Shown here: positions 34,700 through 46,328 of the stretch, one piece after another | How the letters are laid out: every line of letters begins with the position of its first letter | How positions within the stretch are numbered: position 1 is the first letter of the stretch | NCBI GenBank assembly: GCA_014843695.1 | Contig: CM026398.1 | Location: 46,909,920 to 46,973,919 of the forward strand | Source of the DNA: Archivesica marissinica | Lineage: Eukaryota; Mollusca; Bivalvia; Venerida; Vesicomyidae | Direction: 5' to 3' | Length of the DNA: 64,000 nt | Notes under the pieces: generated by a model | What the model saw: only the letters and a program-made list of their open reading frames with translations | Databases searched by the model: none | What the model was told of the DNA's origin: nothing | Translations under genes and position numbers: made by a program

Positions 34700-35790
34700 C
34701 CTGACTCGGCGCTGTAACATATATATAACATGGAGAACTATTCACTATTACCTGGCTCGGGGCTATGACATATATGACATGGAGAACTATTCACTATTAC
34801 CTGACTCGGGGCTATGAAATATATAACATGGAGAACTATTCACTATTATCTGGCCCGGGGCTATGACATATATAAATAGGAGAACTATTCAGTATTACCT
34901 GGCTCGGGGCTATGACATATATAACACGGAGAACTATTCACTATTACCTTACTCGGGGCTATGACATATATAACATGGAGAACTATTCACTATTACCTGG
35001 CTCGGGGCTATGACATATATAACATGGAGAACTATTCACTATTACCTGGCTCTGGGCTATGACATATATAACATGGAGAACTATTCACTATTACCTGACT
35101 CGGGGCTATGACATATATAACATGGAGAACTATTCACTATTACCTGGCTCGGGGCTATGACATATATAAATAGGAGAACTATTCACTATTACCTGGCTCG
35201 GGGTTATGACATATATAACATGGAGAACTATTCACTATTACTTGACTCGGGGCTATGACATATATAAATAGGAGAACTATTCAGTATTACCTGGCTCGGG
35301 GCTATGACATATATAACACGGAGAACTATTCACTATTACCTTACTCGGGGCTATGACATATATAACATGGAGAACTATTCACTATTACCTGGCTGGGGGC
35401 TATGACATATATAACATGGAGAACTATTCACTATTACCTGGCTCGGGGCTATGACATATATAACATGGAGAACTATTCACTATTACCTGACTCGGGGCTA
35501 TGACATATATAACATGGAGAACTATTCACTATTACCTGGCTCGGGGCTATGACATATATAACATGGAGAACTATTCACTATTACCTGGCTCGGGGCTATG
35601 ACATATATAACATGGAGAACTATTCACTATTACCTGGCTCGGGGCTATGACATATATAACATGGAGAACTATTCACTATTACCTGGCTCGGGGCTATGAC
35701 ATATATAACATGGAGACCTATTCACTATTACCTGACTCGGGGCTATGACATATATAAATAGGAGAACTATTCACTATTACCTGGCTCGGC
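34700..35790 (-). repeat. 49-bp array made from the SRCR microexon end plus 5' splice site
   Basis: About 22 copies. On the minus strand each reads CCCCGAGCCAG, then GTAATAGTGAATAG, then TTCTCCATG. The real microexon ends CGAGCCAG before GTAATAGTGAATAG, so about 10 exonic bases and the donor were amplified. The array is contiguous with the true donor at 35781. Confidence 0.93.
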
Positions 35791-35830
35791 GCATTTCATA
35801 TTAACAGTTGTATCACCTGCACACGTTGAA
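35781..35830 (-). CDS. Microexon: SRCR domain, part 3
   Basis: A 50-nt exon (phase 2 to 1) with acceptor aaatttcag and donor GCCAG/GTAATA. It encodes STCAGDTTVNMKCAEPG, the closing cysteine pair of the SRCR domain. It joins in frame to CGTKPK, the start of the protease linker, in the same way that the enteropeptidase SRCR ends just before its linker cysteine. The last 10 or so exon bases and the donor are the seed of the adjoining 49-bp array, so the true donor faces about 22 copies of itself. Confidence 0.82.
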
Positions 35831-35834
35831 CTGA

Positions 35835-36885
35835 AATTTTTAAAAATACGCAAATATATCATAAATCAACTTAAAATGAAACAACATGTATTATTACCTA
35901 ATGCTCTATATAACTTGTAATTCGTTATTTTTGCCTGTTTCATTGCATTTTTCATCCTTCGCTCAGGTCTGGGCAACAGTTCGAACTGTTGACCGGGCAA
36001 TAGTTTGAACTGTTTCATACTAGACTTTTGAAAGTTCGAAATATCTTCCCTGATACCTAACGGCCTCGGGCAACAGTTCGAAAGTATTCCCTGATACCTC
36101 GGGACAATAGTTTTGACTGTTCCCCAAACACCCATGAAATAACTGTATATTACTATTGTCTGAACACGAACTATTGTTACATGATTAAACTGTCTTTGGT
36201 ACATAGTTACAGACTCGTAGAGAATATATACAATTAAGGCGCCCGGTCTGCAGATTGGCACAAAAAATGAAAATTGCAATATGCCAAAAATGCAATAAAA
36301 AGTGGAAGGTATATTGACATGGCTGTATAGTTTGGAATCTAGATCAGCACTCACATAGATCTATCTCAACACGCGATAATATATAACAAAATAGTATGTA
36401 GTACATGTGATAATTCGTCTCTGCATAGTAGTTATATTAAGCATTATGTTAATAATTGTGCAAAAAATGGGAAAAGCATGACAATTGGCATGAATACTCC
36501 TTGGACATATACAATATTCAAACAAAAGAGAACTACTCAATATCTTACAAAATGGCCGCCGGTGGGCCATTTTAAAAATGGCCACCATTTTCATATTTTA
36601 CGTCTTATTTGTTATAGCAATTTTAAACTCAATTTGGTATCAGTTAAAAAATACCTCTCTGAAAATATCGAAATTTGAACGTCTAAGATATAATTTACAA
36701 AGCATCAGAGTACACCATCGACGTTCTAGGATTCAAATTTTCGGGGGGGGGCACCAGCTCTTTAGCACCATCGTACCATCGGTGTTCAATCTATTGTCGA
36801 GCATACACATTCAAAACCGCTGCTATCAAACATCTTATTGAAGATGTAAAAAGATGCTGACATACAGTTTGTTGCTATTAATGTT
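35835..36885. other. Intron sequence with small palindromes
   Basis: A 162-codon minus-strand frame (35866-36354) has no recognisable domain and contains repeats of CAGTTCGAACTG and AATAGTTTGAACTG. A segment near 36.55 kb has ATGGCCGCC/GGTGGGCCAT inverted copies. I see no exon here. Confidence 0.5.
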
Positions 36886-36887
36886 GA

Positions 36888-37112
36888 CGTCAGAGCACGT
36901 GCCCCTCACCGCTGTAGGTTCGAATCACAGGGTGATGTTGCATTCTTTCTTGTGATGAAGCTATCCAACTGCCCAGCGGAAGGTCGGTGGTTCTACCTGG
37001 GTACACGTCCGTGCCTGTAATACTGCTCGGATGGGCACGAGCCTCCCCCACCAATAGTCGCCATATGACCTAAGCAGTAGGCGCGACTTTATACTCTAAA
37101 CACAAACGAAGA
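36888..37112 (+). mobile_element. SINE-D copy 8
   Basis: B box GTAGGTTCGAATCAC, then GATGAAGCTATCCAACTGCC, GGTTCTACCTGGGTACAC, CCAATAGTCGCCATATGACC and the CTCTAAACACAAACG end. The A box is absent. Confidence 0.8.
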
Positions 37113-37383
37113 AACACAACACGTGACTTGGGGTTAAGCGATCAACAATGATTACTCCTGTCATGTTACTAGGCATGCCAGATTTATACCCGAGTCATTC
37201 GATTGTACAAGCCGAAAGCGCTCATTGAGCCATTTGTCGGATATTGTGTTTACTCGGACTCTAAGAATCTTTCGTCCTATGAATGATTCGACCATATACT
37301 CCAGTAATACAACGACAGCAGCAAATTCTCTTAAGGACATCGTGCTACGACATACTGTGGAACGTCTATCATGTAATCATTAC

Positions 37384-37479
37384 CTTGTGGCGAATGTTAG
37401 TTTGGCAGCTTCCCGTCCGAGTATTGAGAACGAATGAGTGCTATGGTTTGCTGCTGTTGCCGTAAGACCTTCAGAGGAT
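37384..37479 (-). CDS. Exon: SRCR domain, part 2
   Basis: A 96-nt exon, phase 2 at both ends, with acceptor atttttag and donor ACAAG/GTAATG. It encodes the central SRCR stretch (SSEGLTATAANHST, then FSILGREAAKLTFAT) and has no cysteines, like the middle part of the enteropeptidase SRCR. It was found by following phase from the 38.4-kb exon and is supported by the exact fit to the next exon. Confidence 0.78.
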
Positions 37480-37659
37480 CTAAAAATACACAGGTGTCCA
37501 ATGATATACAAAACTTCCTTATTCGAAGCTGGAAATTATAATATGAGTCTACTAATGAGTTAATGAGTCCATCAAATGATGACCCGGTGGAGTAGCTGCA
37601 TATACCAGTCGTTAATAAACCAGAATATTAAATGCCGAGCTCGATTTATTTTAATGGCT

Positions 37660-37980
37660 AGACTACAGTCTGTTATAAATATTGGAATGTCGAGCTGGAG
37701 TATTGTTGTATGGATTAGAATACAGTCTGTTATAAATATTGGAATGTCGAGCTGGAGTAGTGTTGTATGGATTAGAATACAGTCTGTTATAAATATTGGA
37801 ATGTCGAGCTGGAGTATTGTTGTATGCATTAGCATACAGTCAGTTATAAATATTGGAATGTCGAGCTGGGTTATTGTTGTATGGATTAGAATACAGTCAG
37901 TTATAAATATTGGAATGTCGAGCTGGATTATCTTTGATGGCAAGAATGCAGTCTGTTATATATATTGGAATGTCGAATAC
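37660..37980 (+). repeat. 57-bp tandem array, about 5.5 copies
   Basis: The unit contains TCTGTTATAAATATTGGAAT and GTCGAGCTGGAGTATTG. It lies in the intron between SRCR parts 1 and 2. Confidence 0.93.
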
Positions 37981-38271
37981 GACTAGGCAGTTAGTCACGA
38001 ATATTGTATTGTCGAGCGGGATTCTATTTGATGGCTTGGAGTACGACTAGGCAGCGCATCCCAGACATTTGGTTGTCATAGATATAACTGATATGGACAA
38101 GTACGGTTACGACGATAAATAAAGATAAACAACATACAATAAGAAAACAACAATAGCAAACATAAATTCAAATCTATCTCATCAGGGACATGGTGTCCAA
38201 GTGTAAAAACATGAAACTTATCAACTGCAAGACTTTTACTGACTGTCAATGTATTATGTTAGTTAACATAC

Positions 38272-38398
38272 CGGTAACCCGCGGCCTTACAAAGGTCATG
38301 GGACATCGACAGTGCTAACTCATGGAAACAAAGGGGCAGCCACTCTCCCTGTATATTAACATGTACAGGTTCATGCTCACTTCCAGATGGTATGGACA
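38272..38398 (-). CDS. Exon: SRCR domain, part 1
   Basis: The exon runs phase 1 to 2, with acceptor tttcctttccag and donor CCG/GTATGT. It encodes the start of a divergent scavenger-receptor cysteine-rich domain: VHVNIQGEWLPLC, then LSMSHDLCKAAGYR, matching the family pattern of W-x-x-V/L-C followed about 15 residues later by C-x-x-L/A-G. It lies immediately upstream of the protease exons, as in enteropeptidase and several TMPRSS proteins. The domain is completed by two further small exons. Confidence 0.88.
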
Positions 38399-38459
38399 CT
38401 GGAAAGGAAACAAAATATATAAATAGTAACAGTCTTAACAAACATTATTCAGTGCCAAG

Positions 38460-38960
38460 CACTTAACAAGGCGGTTAGGCCGTCGGATTATTGTCCTATT
38501 AGTCTATGCTCTGTTTTAAAGATTTTTTACTTAGGTTTACAAAGTCCTTACCTCCCCCCACCCCCACCCCCACCCCATCCCACTGTGTACGGATCAATAG
38601 GATGTGGACCCTGTATGCTTATTATTTATATATAATTTAATAGTATTGGAATTTGACAACATACCATGAATGTTATATAATGATATAATATAATAATATA
38701 TTCAATGTGTTTAATTCTTACTAGTTTTTTCCCTGTGTTATACATAGTACAACTAAGCAAAATATAACTTTAAGATACAGCTAATATCCACCCTAAAATA
38801 TCTTCACATGCAAGGAAATCGCGTACAGTATCAACACTTGTCCAAGTGAAACATGACTCCGGATCCCTACCTATATAACCGAACCACCGGCGACGTCCGT
38901 AAACCCTAACCAGAAACAATATGTTGGTGTTTAGTATTTGTAATAAAGTACCGTTCTATC
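38460..38960. other. Intron sequence, nothing recognised
   Basis: One C-rich tract near 38.55 kb, otherwise AT-rich. Confidence 0.55.
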
Positions 38961-38965
38961 TCAAG

Positions 38966-39214
38966 TTTTAAACTTTATTTATTTTACAATGATTGCGAAG
39001 CAAGTTTTAACAACTTATATTAATCATTCTCGTTGCCGCGGATGAAAAGGTATATGTGGTCATTCGTGTGAGAGGAAACCGGAGTACCCGGAGAAAACTC
39101 ACCTGTCCGATCTGGCGACCACCGTACCATCTCACATACTTCCCAGTCCGGTGATCGAACCTGGGTTGCATTGGTGAGAAGCGAGCGCGCTAACCACTGC
39201 GCAAATCGGACAGT
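38966..39214 (-). mobile_element. SINE-C copy 3, near full length
   Basis: Complete, reverse orientation: tail at 38.97 kb, body, and head (ACCACTGCGCAAATCGGACA) at 39.21 kb, with a B box in GGTGATCGAACCTGGG. Confidence 0.9.
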
Positions 39215-39805
39215 TCTATCTCTATTGCTTGATCAAATTACACATGTAGTCGATTAGGAACAAGAGTATGAACGTTTTCATTTTCTTATTTCTTGACAAT
39301 TCTAGTATATATAGGGTCTTAAATGAGAGATGATTGCATATTTTATGAAACGAGATTTGGAACTTTGTTATTAAGCCAGCATTTTGGCGAGCTTTAAGCC
39401 AGCATTTTGGCGAGCTTAATAGCAAAATTCCAAATACGAGTTTCAGACAATATTGTATGAAATCACCTCGTGTCTAAGATAGTTTTATTCACATTACCAC
39501 AGTAACAACAACCATTATTTTGAAGAAAAAAATACGTTTCTGATATCAGTATATTTTGAGACTAATTACATTAAGTTGCATCCGTACGCCGTAGTAAATA
39601 GTCCCTGATAATTAAATAATCGACACAATAGTTGTAATAACTGCATTCTGCTAGTTCATATTAAATATTATTTTAATCTCGTATTGATTAAGCAGTTGAT
39701 TTTCAACAAATAAAGCATGAACGTATGTAATGTCTATTGCAAGCTGTCAGTCACATGCCGCGACCAATCAGAATCCTTCCAATGTGTTATTAAACGTGTG
39801 GTCGT
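39215..39805. other. AT-rich intron sequence, nothing recognised
   Basis: Only a short direct repeat (AAGCCAGCATTTTGGCGAGC) twice near 39.38 kb. Confidence 0.55.
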
Positions 39806-39819
39806 ATAAGAATTTATGA

Positions 39820-40097
39820 GACGGATCTGTAGTCCAGTGGTTAGCACATTGAACTTGTAATCCAGGGATCACATGTTCGATCCCCCGTCTCACCCTAATA
39901 AAATTAACAGTCTTTCAGATGGGACTTTACACCGAGGTCTCGTGTCGGTGCTTTACATCGTGCACGTAAAAGAAGCAAAGGAGATTCTGGAATGGGTCTC
40001 TGTCTGTATCATGCACTATCCTCCAACATTTAAAATGACTAATCTCTTTGTCGCTCATATGGGCAAGCGACGGTAAATAAACGTAAAACGCACACAC
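39820..40097 (+). mobile_element. SINE-A copy 10 with target-site duplication
   Basis: Near full length. AATTTATGAGA occurs at 39811 and again at about 40098, flanking the insertion. Confidence 0.9.
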
Positions 40098-40361
40098 AAT
40101 TTATGAGATGACTGTATTACACTGAATACAAGTACAGTTATGTGATAACTAGTTTTATATAGGAGAATAAACGAGTGGTGATTTGTTATTGTATTTTAAT
40201 TTTATAAAACGAGTCTTCTAAATACGATAAATACGAGTCTCTACTATCGTACAATTGTATTCGTTTATTTCAAAACCATTATTTTAAGTGTTTCAGTAAC
40301 GAAATAATTCCTTAATTGTAGCATTTTCTGATGTACTTGAATAGTGTTGGAAATTGACCTG

Positions 40362-40768
40362 GTCATTGGACCGGAATGAAGAAAGGATGAATATATCGGA
40401 TCATTGGACCGGAATGAAGAAAGGATGAATAAATCGGATCATTGGACCGGAATGAAGAAAGGATGAATAAATCGGATCATTGGACCGGAATGAAGAAAGG
40501 ATGAATGAATCGGATCATTGGACCGGAATGAAGAAAGGATGAATGAATCGGATCATTGGACCGGAATGAAGAAAGGATGAATGAATCGGATCATTGGACC
40601 GGAATGAAGAAAGGATGAATATATCGGATCATTGGACCGGAATGAAGAAAGGATGAATACATCGGATCATTGGACCGGAATGAAGAAAGGATGAATAAAT
40701 CGGATTATTGGACCGGAATGAAGAAAGGATGAATACATCGGATCATTGGACCGGAATGAAGTAAGAAT
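40362..40768 (+). repeat. 38-bp tandem array, about 11 copies
   Basis: The unit contains ATCATTGGACCGGAATGAAG and AAAGGATGAATAA. It begins about 20 bp inside the intron after the LDLa-2 exon. Confidence 0.95.
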
Positions 40769-40787
40769 AAATGAATTAAAAATATAC

Positions 40788-40898
40788 CACAGTTTTGTTC
40801 ATCAGTCCCATATGGACACTGTACACTGCCGTCACACTGTCTAGAGATGCCACGGCACGTGCTGTCTATGCACTGAATCTGTTCATCCTGGCAGTTAT
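40788..40898 (-). CDS. Exon: LDL-receptor class A domain 2
   Basis: A 111-nt phase 1-1 exon with a short LDLa module: CQDEQIQC, a Cys in STCRG, QCDGSVQC, then GTDEQNC. The six cysteines are present, but the acidic box is weaker than usual (CPYGTDEQNC rather than CxDGSDExxC), so calcium binding may be reduced. The acceptor is tttgttgtag and the donor TGTG/GTATAT. The acceptor region has been duplicated three more times just upstream (40.9-41.1 kb), and a 38-bp array begins about 20 bp after the donor. Confidence 0.9.
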
Positions 40899-41095
40899 CT
40901 ACAACAAATTGGAATTCCGTTGTATATTCGGTCAGTTATCTCAACAAATTGGAATCGATAATTATTTAATTCCGTGGTATATTCGGTCAGTTATCTCAAA
41001 AAATTGGAATCGATAATTATGTAATTCAGTTGTATATTCGGTCAATTATCTCAACAAATTGGAATCGATAATTATGTAATTCAGTTGTATATTGA
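40888..41095 (-). repeat. 55-bp tandem containing the LDLa-2 3' splice site, 4 copies
   Basis: The real acceptor segment (minus strand CCAATTTGTTGTAG then ATAACTG) is followed upstream by three copies reading CCAATTTGTTGAG then ATAACTG, or a close variant. Each extra copy carries its own AG. Confidence 0.85.
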
Positions 41096-41341
41096 GCGTT
41101 ACTTTTTCGTTACAAAGATTTGAATTATGGAATTTATTATTATGAGTGAAGAAAATAATCCTTCACACATTGCACTAATTTCTCCAATAATTAGCACATT
41201 TGGATACCAATTTTTTGTTATCTAAATGGATAAATTTTACCTCTAAAGCAAGTGCACCGTTCCTTTTTAGTGTTAGTTATATATTATGTTATAGTTCGAG
41301 TTTTACGCCTGCATCAGCACCATTTTTGGGCTATATCGCCG

Positions 41342-41550
41342 GCGGGCAGGTTACCTAACAACGCCTTTCCTGGGCAGGCTCCAGTGGTTAACCAGTACTT
41401 GGGTGCACAAACCTCCGTAAGAAACTGCTAACTTTTTCATATAAATGAAACACGGTCTCGAGTTGGGCTCGAAGCCGTGACCATCAGTGATGAAAGGTTA
41501 CAGTGGTATACAAGTCAGCGACCTTAACCACTCGACCACGGAGGCGGACT
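41342..41550 (-). mobile_element. SINE-F copy 2
   Basis: Reverse complement of the 18.48-kb element: the CCACTCGACCACGGAGGCGG head at the right edge, GGCTCGAAGCCGTGACCATC B box, and AACCAGTACTTGGGTGCAC body. Confidence 0.75.
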
Positions 41551-41627
41551 TTTTAGTGTTAGTATATATTTACAATATAATACGTGTTTATGCTTCGGAT
41601 TATAATTATGCTATTTGGGTCTATACG

Positions 41628-42919
41628 TGGGATATCTCGAGACAAGGTTGTATACGTGGGATATCTCGAGACAAGGTTGTATACGTGGGATATCTCGAGA
41701 CAAGGTTGTATACGTGGGATATCTCGAGACAAGGTTGTATACGTGGGATATCTCGAGGTAAGTTTGTCTACATGGGCTATCTCGAGGTAAGTTTGTATAC
41801 GTAGGATATCTCGAGGTAAGTTTGTATACGTGGGATATCTCGAGGTAAGGTTGTATACGTGGGATATCTCGAGGTAAGGTTGTATACGTGGGATATCTCG
41901 AGACAAGGTTGTATACGTGGGATATCTCGAGACAAAGTTGTATACGTGGGATATCTCGAGACAAGTTGTATACGTGGGATATCTCGGGACAAGGTTGTAT
42001 ACGTGGGATATCTCGAGGTAGTTTGTCTACATGGGCTATCTCGAGGTAAGTTTGTATACGTGGGATATCTCGAGGTAAGTTTGTATACGTGGGATATCTC
42101 GAGGTAAGGTTGTATACGTGGGATATCTCGAGACAAGGTTGTATACGTGGTATATCTCGAGACAAGTTGTATACGTGGGATATCTCGAGACAAGGTTGTA
42201 TACGTGGGATATCTCGAGGTAAGTTTGTCTACATGGGCTATCTCGAGGTAAGTTTGTATACGTGGGATATCTCGAGGTAAGTTTGTATACGTGGGATATC
42301 TCGAGGTAAGGTTGTATACGTGGGATATCTCGAGACAAGGTTGTATACGTGGGATATCTCGAGACAAGGTTGTATACGTGGGATATCTCGAGGAATGGTT
42401 GTATACGTGGGATATCTCGAGACAATGTTATATACGTGGGATATCTCGAGACAATGTTATATACGTGGGATAGCTCCAGACAAGGTTGTATACTTGGGAT
42501 ATCTCGAGACAATGTTGTATACGTGGGATATCTCGAGACAAGTTGTATACGTGGGATATCTCGGGACAAGGTTGTATACGTGGGATATCTCGAGGTAAGG
42601 TTGTATACGTGGGATATCTCGAGACAATGTTGTATACGTTGGATATCTCGAGACAAGGTTGTATACGTGGGATATCTCGAGGTAAGGTTGTATACGTGGG
42701 ATATCTCGAGATAAGGTTGTATACGTGGGATATCTCGAGATAAGGTTGTATACGTGGGATATCTCGGGACAAGGTTGTATACGTGGGATATCTCGAGGTA
42801 AGGTTGTATAAGTGGGATATCTCGAGACAAGGTTGTATACGTGGGATAGCTCCAGACAAGGTTGTATACGTGGGATATCTCGAGACAAGGTTGTATACGT
42901 GGGATATCTCGAGACAACA
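41628..42919 (+). repeat. 29-bp tandem array, about 44 copies
   Basis: Unit GTATACGTGGGATATCTCGA then GACAAGGTT or GGTAAGTTT. The embedded ATCTCGAG gives each unit an XhoI-type palindrome. Open frames occur because variant units restore frame; none resembles a protein. Confidence 0.95.
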
Positions 42920-42933
42920 TGTTGTAATCATAC

Positions 42934-43167
42934 CGTCAGCAAAAGATGAATATATGTCACGTCTAATTGTGCGTGACAAGTTGCACCCGTATTTAATATG
43001 CCTTACAATGCTGGCATAGTCGTTTCTTAACATACCGCTGGTCTTGACATACCGAGGCATCCACAATTTTTCAGAACGAGGTAAAATAACGCCACCTATC
43101 ATTCTTTCCATTGAATCAGTGTTGACCCAGAAAGGTAAACATGTGTTGATAAATAAGAAATCATAAA
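42934..43167 (-). CDS. Possible 78-codon exon of unknown type between LDLa-1 and LDLa-2
   Basis: This open stretch has an acceptor (ttgacag), a donor (GACG/GTATGA) and phase 1-1, exactly what the neighbouring exons need; it would add 78 residues without changing the frame. I do not recognise the domain. Visible motifs are FINTCLPFW, MERMIGGVIL, WMPRYVKTSG and KYGCN, with only two cysteines. The polypyrimidine tract is modest, and an open frame of this length could occur by chance. In its favour, the 29-bp array begins only about 15 bp after the donor, as arrays do after several proven exons here. Transcript data would decide. Confidence 0.35.
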
Positions 43168-43169
43168 CT

Positions 43170-44010
43170 GTCAATGTAAGTGGTGAGTAAATTACTGATG
43201 CAAGATGCTTAGTGAATATCAAGATCTATGTAAAATTACCCCACCCCTTTATCTGATAAAATGCTCCAAATGTCCATAATATATATATTTATGTTCATTC
43301 CAACTTTGTAAAATGGCGGTCTGCTATCTGGTATTTATGAATGAAGCTGTTTTGATCACGTGTTTAGGTTACTACGTAATTCCCGTATTACCAAATATGG
43401 CCATAATGTTAAGGTCCGAGACGCGCTTTTTCTACTGAATGATTATTTTTCAAAACAGTTTTCCCACCAAATTTAGTATTTTTTATTAAAAACAAGTTGA
43501 TGTTCATATCTATGGAACTGTCTCCCGTGATGTACATCTATTGACATATGGTGATATAGCCAGATTCCCGCATTTTGTTATTCATAAAAAGTAGGCCCAT
43601 CGTGGGCCTAAACCTATTTGTTGTTTTCTGGTGGGAGATTAAAAAGATATTCATGTTTTATGTTAAAATGATAAATTTACTGCTAGACTTACATATAATA
43701 GAGATTAAGGTCTATATCAAATACTCACATACTTTTATTATGACTATCTTTGTGTAAACACCCAAATCAGGGCCTCGGCCATTTGCCGCGGTATACTCGG
43801 AACTAGTGACTACGTAACTGCTGACACGATGGCGCCAAAAACATGATAAACACAAGTGATTCCCAATAGTATTTCTTCTTTGTGTATTTGTAATGTTGAA
43901 GTGATAGAATGAAGCAAAATGAGTTTTAAATTCAGGTACAAAATAGTATATCTGTAGTCTGGTTTTTAATAGCTAATACCGCGATATACCCATAATGCAT
44001 CCCACAGTTT
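43170..44010. other. Intron sequence, nothing recognised
   Basis: No module or repeat recognised; short AT-rich frames only. Confidence 0.5.
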
Positions 44011-44011
44011 T

Positions 44012-44330
44012 TTAAACTTTATTTAGGTTGTTTAGTTTGTTTCGCGATCGTTGTAAAATATTGGTCAACCACCTGTATTAAGCAGTCACTCTCCAGATTC
44101 CCAATATGTTGACTTAATATAAATGTGACCTCTATTGATAGCCACCTGTATTAAGCAGCGACTTTCCAGATTCACAATATGTTAATTTAATATATATTTA
44201 TCCTCTATTAAGCAGCCACCTGTGCTAAGCAGCCAGTTTCCAGATTCCCTTACTTCCCGGTCCGCTGATCGAACCACGGTTGCTTTGGTGAGAAGCGAGA
44301 GTGTTACCCACTGAGCAAATCGGACAAAGC
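44012..44330 (-). mobile_element. SINE-C copy 4, tail and head separated by a 72-bp tandem
   Basis: The tail (TTTAAACTTTATTTAGG) is near 44.02 kb and the head (CTTCCCGGTCCGCTGATCGA to GCAAATCGGACA) at 44.25-44.33 kb. Between them are three copies of a roughly 72-bp unit containing ACCTGTATTAAGCAG. Confidence 0.65.
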
Positions 44331-44406
44331 ATCGACATACTGATACTAAAATGAAACTATACACGTGCCCTAGAGGTAAAATTGTATCCTTTTTTTAAAA
44401 CATAGG

Positions 44407-44702
44407 TATTTTTTATATTTTACGTTTATTTATCGTCGCTACCGGTTGCCCATATGAGCGACGCCTCCTGAAGATATTAGTCATTTTAGATATTGGAGGA
44501 TAGTGCATGATACAAACAGAGACCCATTCCAGAGTCTCCTCTGGTTCTTTTACGTGCACGGTGTAAAGCACCGACACGAGACCTCGGTTTAACGTCCCAT
44601 CTGAAAGACTGTTAATTTTATTAGGGTCAGACGGGGGATCGAAACCTGCGGTCCCTGGATTACCAGTTCAGCGTGTTACCACTGTGCAATAGATCCGTCT
44701 GT
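44407..44702 (-). mobile_element. SINE-A copy 11 with target-site duplication
   Basis: Full length, reverse orientation. AAAACATAGG flanks it at 44397-44406 and 44703-44712. Confidence 0.92.
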
Positions 44703-44856
44703 AAAACATAGGCCAACTTCTACACGCTTAAATATTGAGTAAATTAGTGCAATGTGTGAAGGATTATTTTCTTCATTCATGATAGTAAGCTCCATAATTC
44801 TAAAATGTGTAGAAAAAAAGTAACACTCAACATAAAGGTGTACAGTTGTTCTATGG

Positions 44857-45107
44857 TGTCATCCAGGGATCGCAGGTTCGATCCCCCGTCTGACCCTAAT
44901 AAAATTAACAGTCTTTCAGATGGGACGTTAAACCGAGGTCTCGTGTCGGTGCTTTACACCGTGCACGTAAAAGAACCAGAGGAGGCTCTGGATTTTGTTT
45001 TTGGGTCTCTTTCTGTATCTTGCACTATCCTCCAAATCTAAAATGAATCTCTTCGGATGCGGTCGCTATATGGGCACCGGTAGAGACGATATAGACGTAA
45101 ATCCACA
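44857..45107 (+). mobile_element. SINE-A copy 12, 5'-truncated
   Basis: Starts at CATCCAGGGATCGCAGG (B box present, A box lost). The tail is diverged (GACGATATAGACGTAAAT). Confidence 0.8.
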
Positions 45108-45147
45108 CATGTGTTCCGTATATTTGATGTCTGAGAAAGAGAATATG

Positions 45148-45415
45148 AGCACGGATCTGTATTCCGTGGTAACTGCTGGACTGGTACTAGGGATCGGCAG
45201 GTCGATCCCACGTCGTGACCCTAATAAATTAACAGTCTTTCAGATGGAGTTAAACCGATGTCCGTGTCGTGCTTTCACGCGTGCACGTAAAAGAACAGAG
45301 GCGGTTCTGAATGGTATCTGGCTGTATCTTGGCACTATCCTCCAAAAATTAAATGACTAATCTCTTCTGTCTGAGATCGTCATATGGTGCAACCGGTAGC
45401 GTCGATAAATGTGAG
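45148..45415 (+). mobile_element. SINE-A copy 13, many small deletions
   Basis: Clearly SINE-A from CACGGATCTGTATTCCGTGG to CCGGTAGCGTCGATAAATG, but with many one-base losses, consistent with an old copy or poor base calling. Confidence 0.75.
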
Positions 45416-45494
45416 TGTGCCCTCGTTTGTTATTGGTGTTTATATTTTGCTGTCGTGCTTCATCGCTTGATTCTTCGCGTCCCTCGCTCTCGTC

Positions 45495-45503
45495 TTCCTC
45501 TTC

Positions 45504-45538
<35 letters not shown>

Positions 45539-45567
45539 TCCCTCTCTCTCTCTCTCGCTCTCTTCTC

Positions 45568-45613
<46 letters not shown>
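45495..45613 (+). repeat. (CT)n-rich microsatellite
   Basis: Long CTCTCTCT runs with few interruptions. Confidence 0.95.
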
Positions 45614-45615
<2 letters not shown>

Positions 45616-45649
45616 GCTCTACCCAGCATATTTTATCAATCATGTGTTC

Positions 45650-46262
45650 AATTGAGGTGCAATTCGAAGCATCAGTATTTACAGCGCCTGTTTTATTCTT
45701 TGATCAGTGTTCTACAGTGGTCATCTCTATTAAGTAGCCAACATATATTCCAAACTCATAGTGTAGCAATTTGGTGACCATGCTAAAGACAAGTCGGACT
45801 GCATTTTCATATACAATGTACATGTATTGCCATGTACTTTTAAATGCTATCGATGGAAATCAGACCGCGAATGATGTATGTATGACATGCTCCAGTTTGT
45901 TTTATGTGTCGTTTTATACACGTCATAATATTATATATTAACTGTATCATTATAGGCTACATAGCTTCATTTATGATACTATCTAATTTATACAATTATC
46001 CGATTGTGAAATAATGTTTCGATACGATATTTGTGTTTATGACTGTAAAATGTATGCGAAAAAAGTCCTAAAGCCATTTTTTAAAATAAATTTATGAAAC
46101 GTGTCATTCGATTTATTACAATAATGTGAGACTAAAAAAGCAAACGTAATAGGTATGGTCAATTGTCAAGTTCATGCATGCGTATATATGTCATTGTTCT
46201 TTTATGGGAATATATGTTAAATAAGTGCAAGATATGTTAACGACACCAGTAGTTATAAACGC
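45650..46262. other. Intron sequence, nothing recognised
   Basis: No coding or repeat signal found. Confidence 0.55.
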
Positions 46263-46266
46263 GTAT

Positions 46267-46270
46267 AGTT

Positions 46271-46328
<58 letters not shown>

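Noticed and set aside
35866..36354. 162-codon minus-strand frame
   Set aside because: Low-complexity composition with internal DNA palindromes and no domain; the real exon in this area is the 50-nt microexon just below it.
41611..42920. Repetitive frames with SRDIPRIQ-type units
   Set aside because: Translation of the 29-bp array; no protein-like context.
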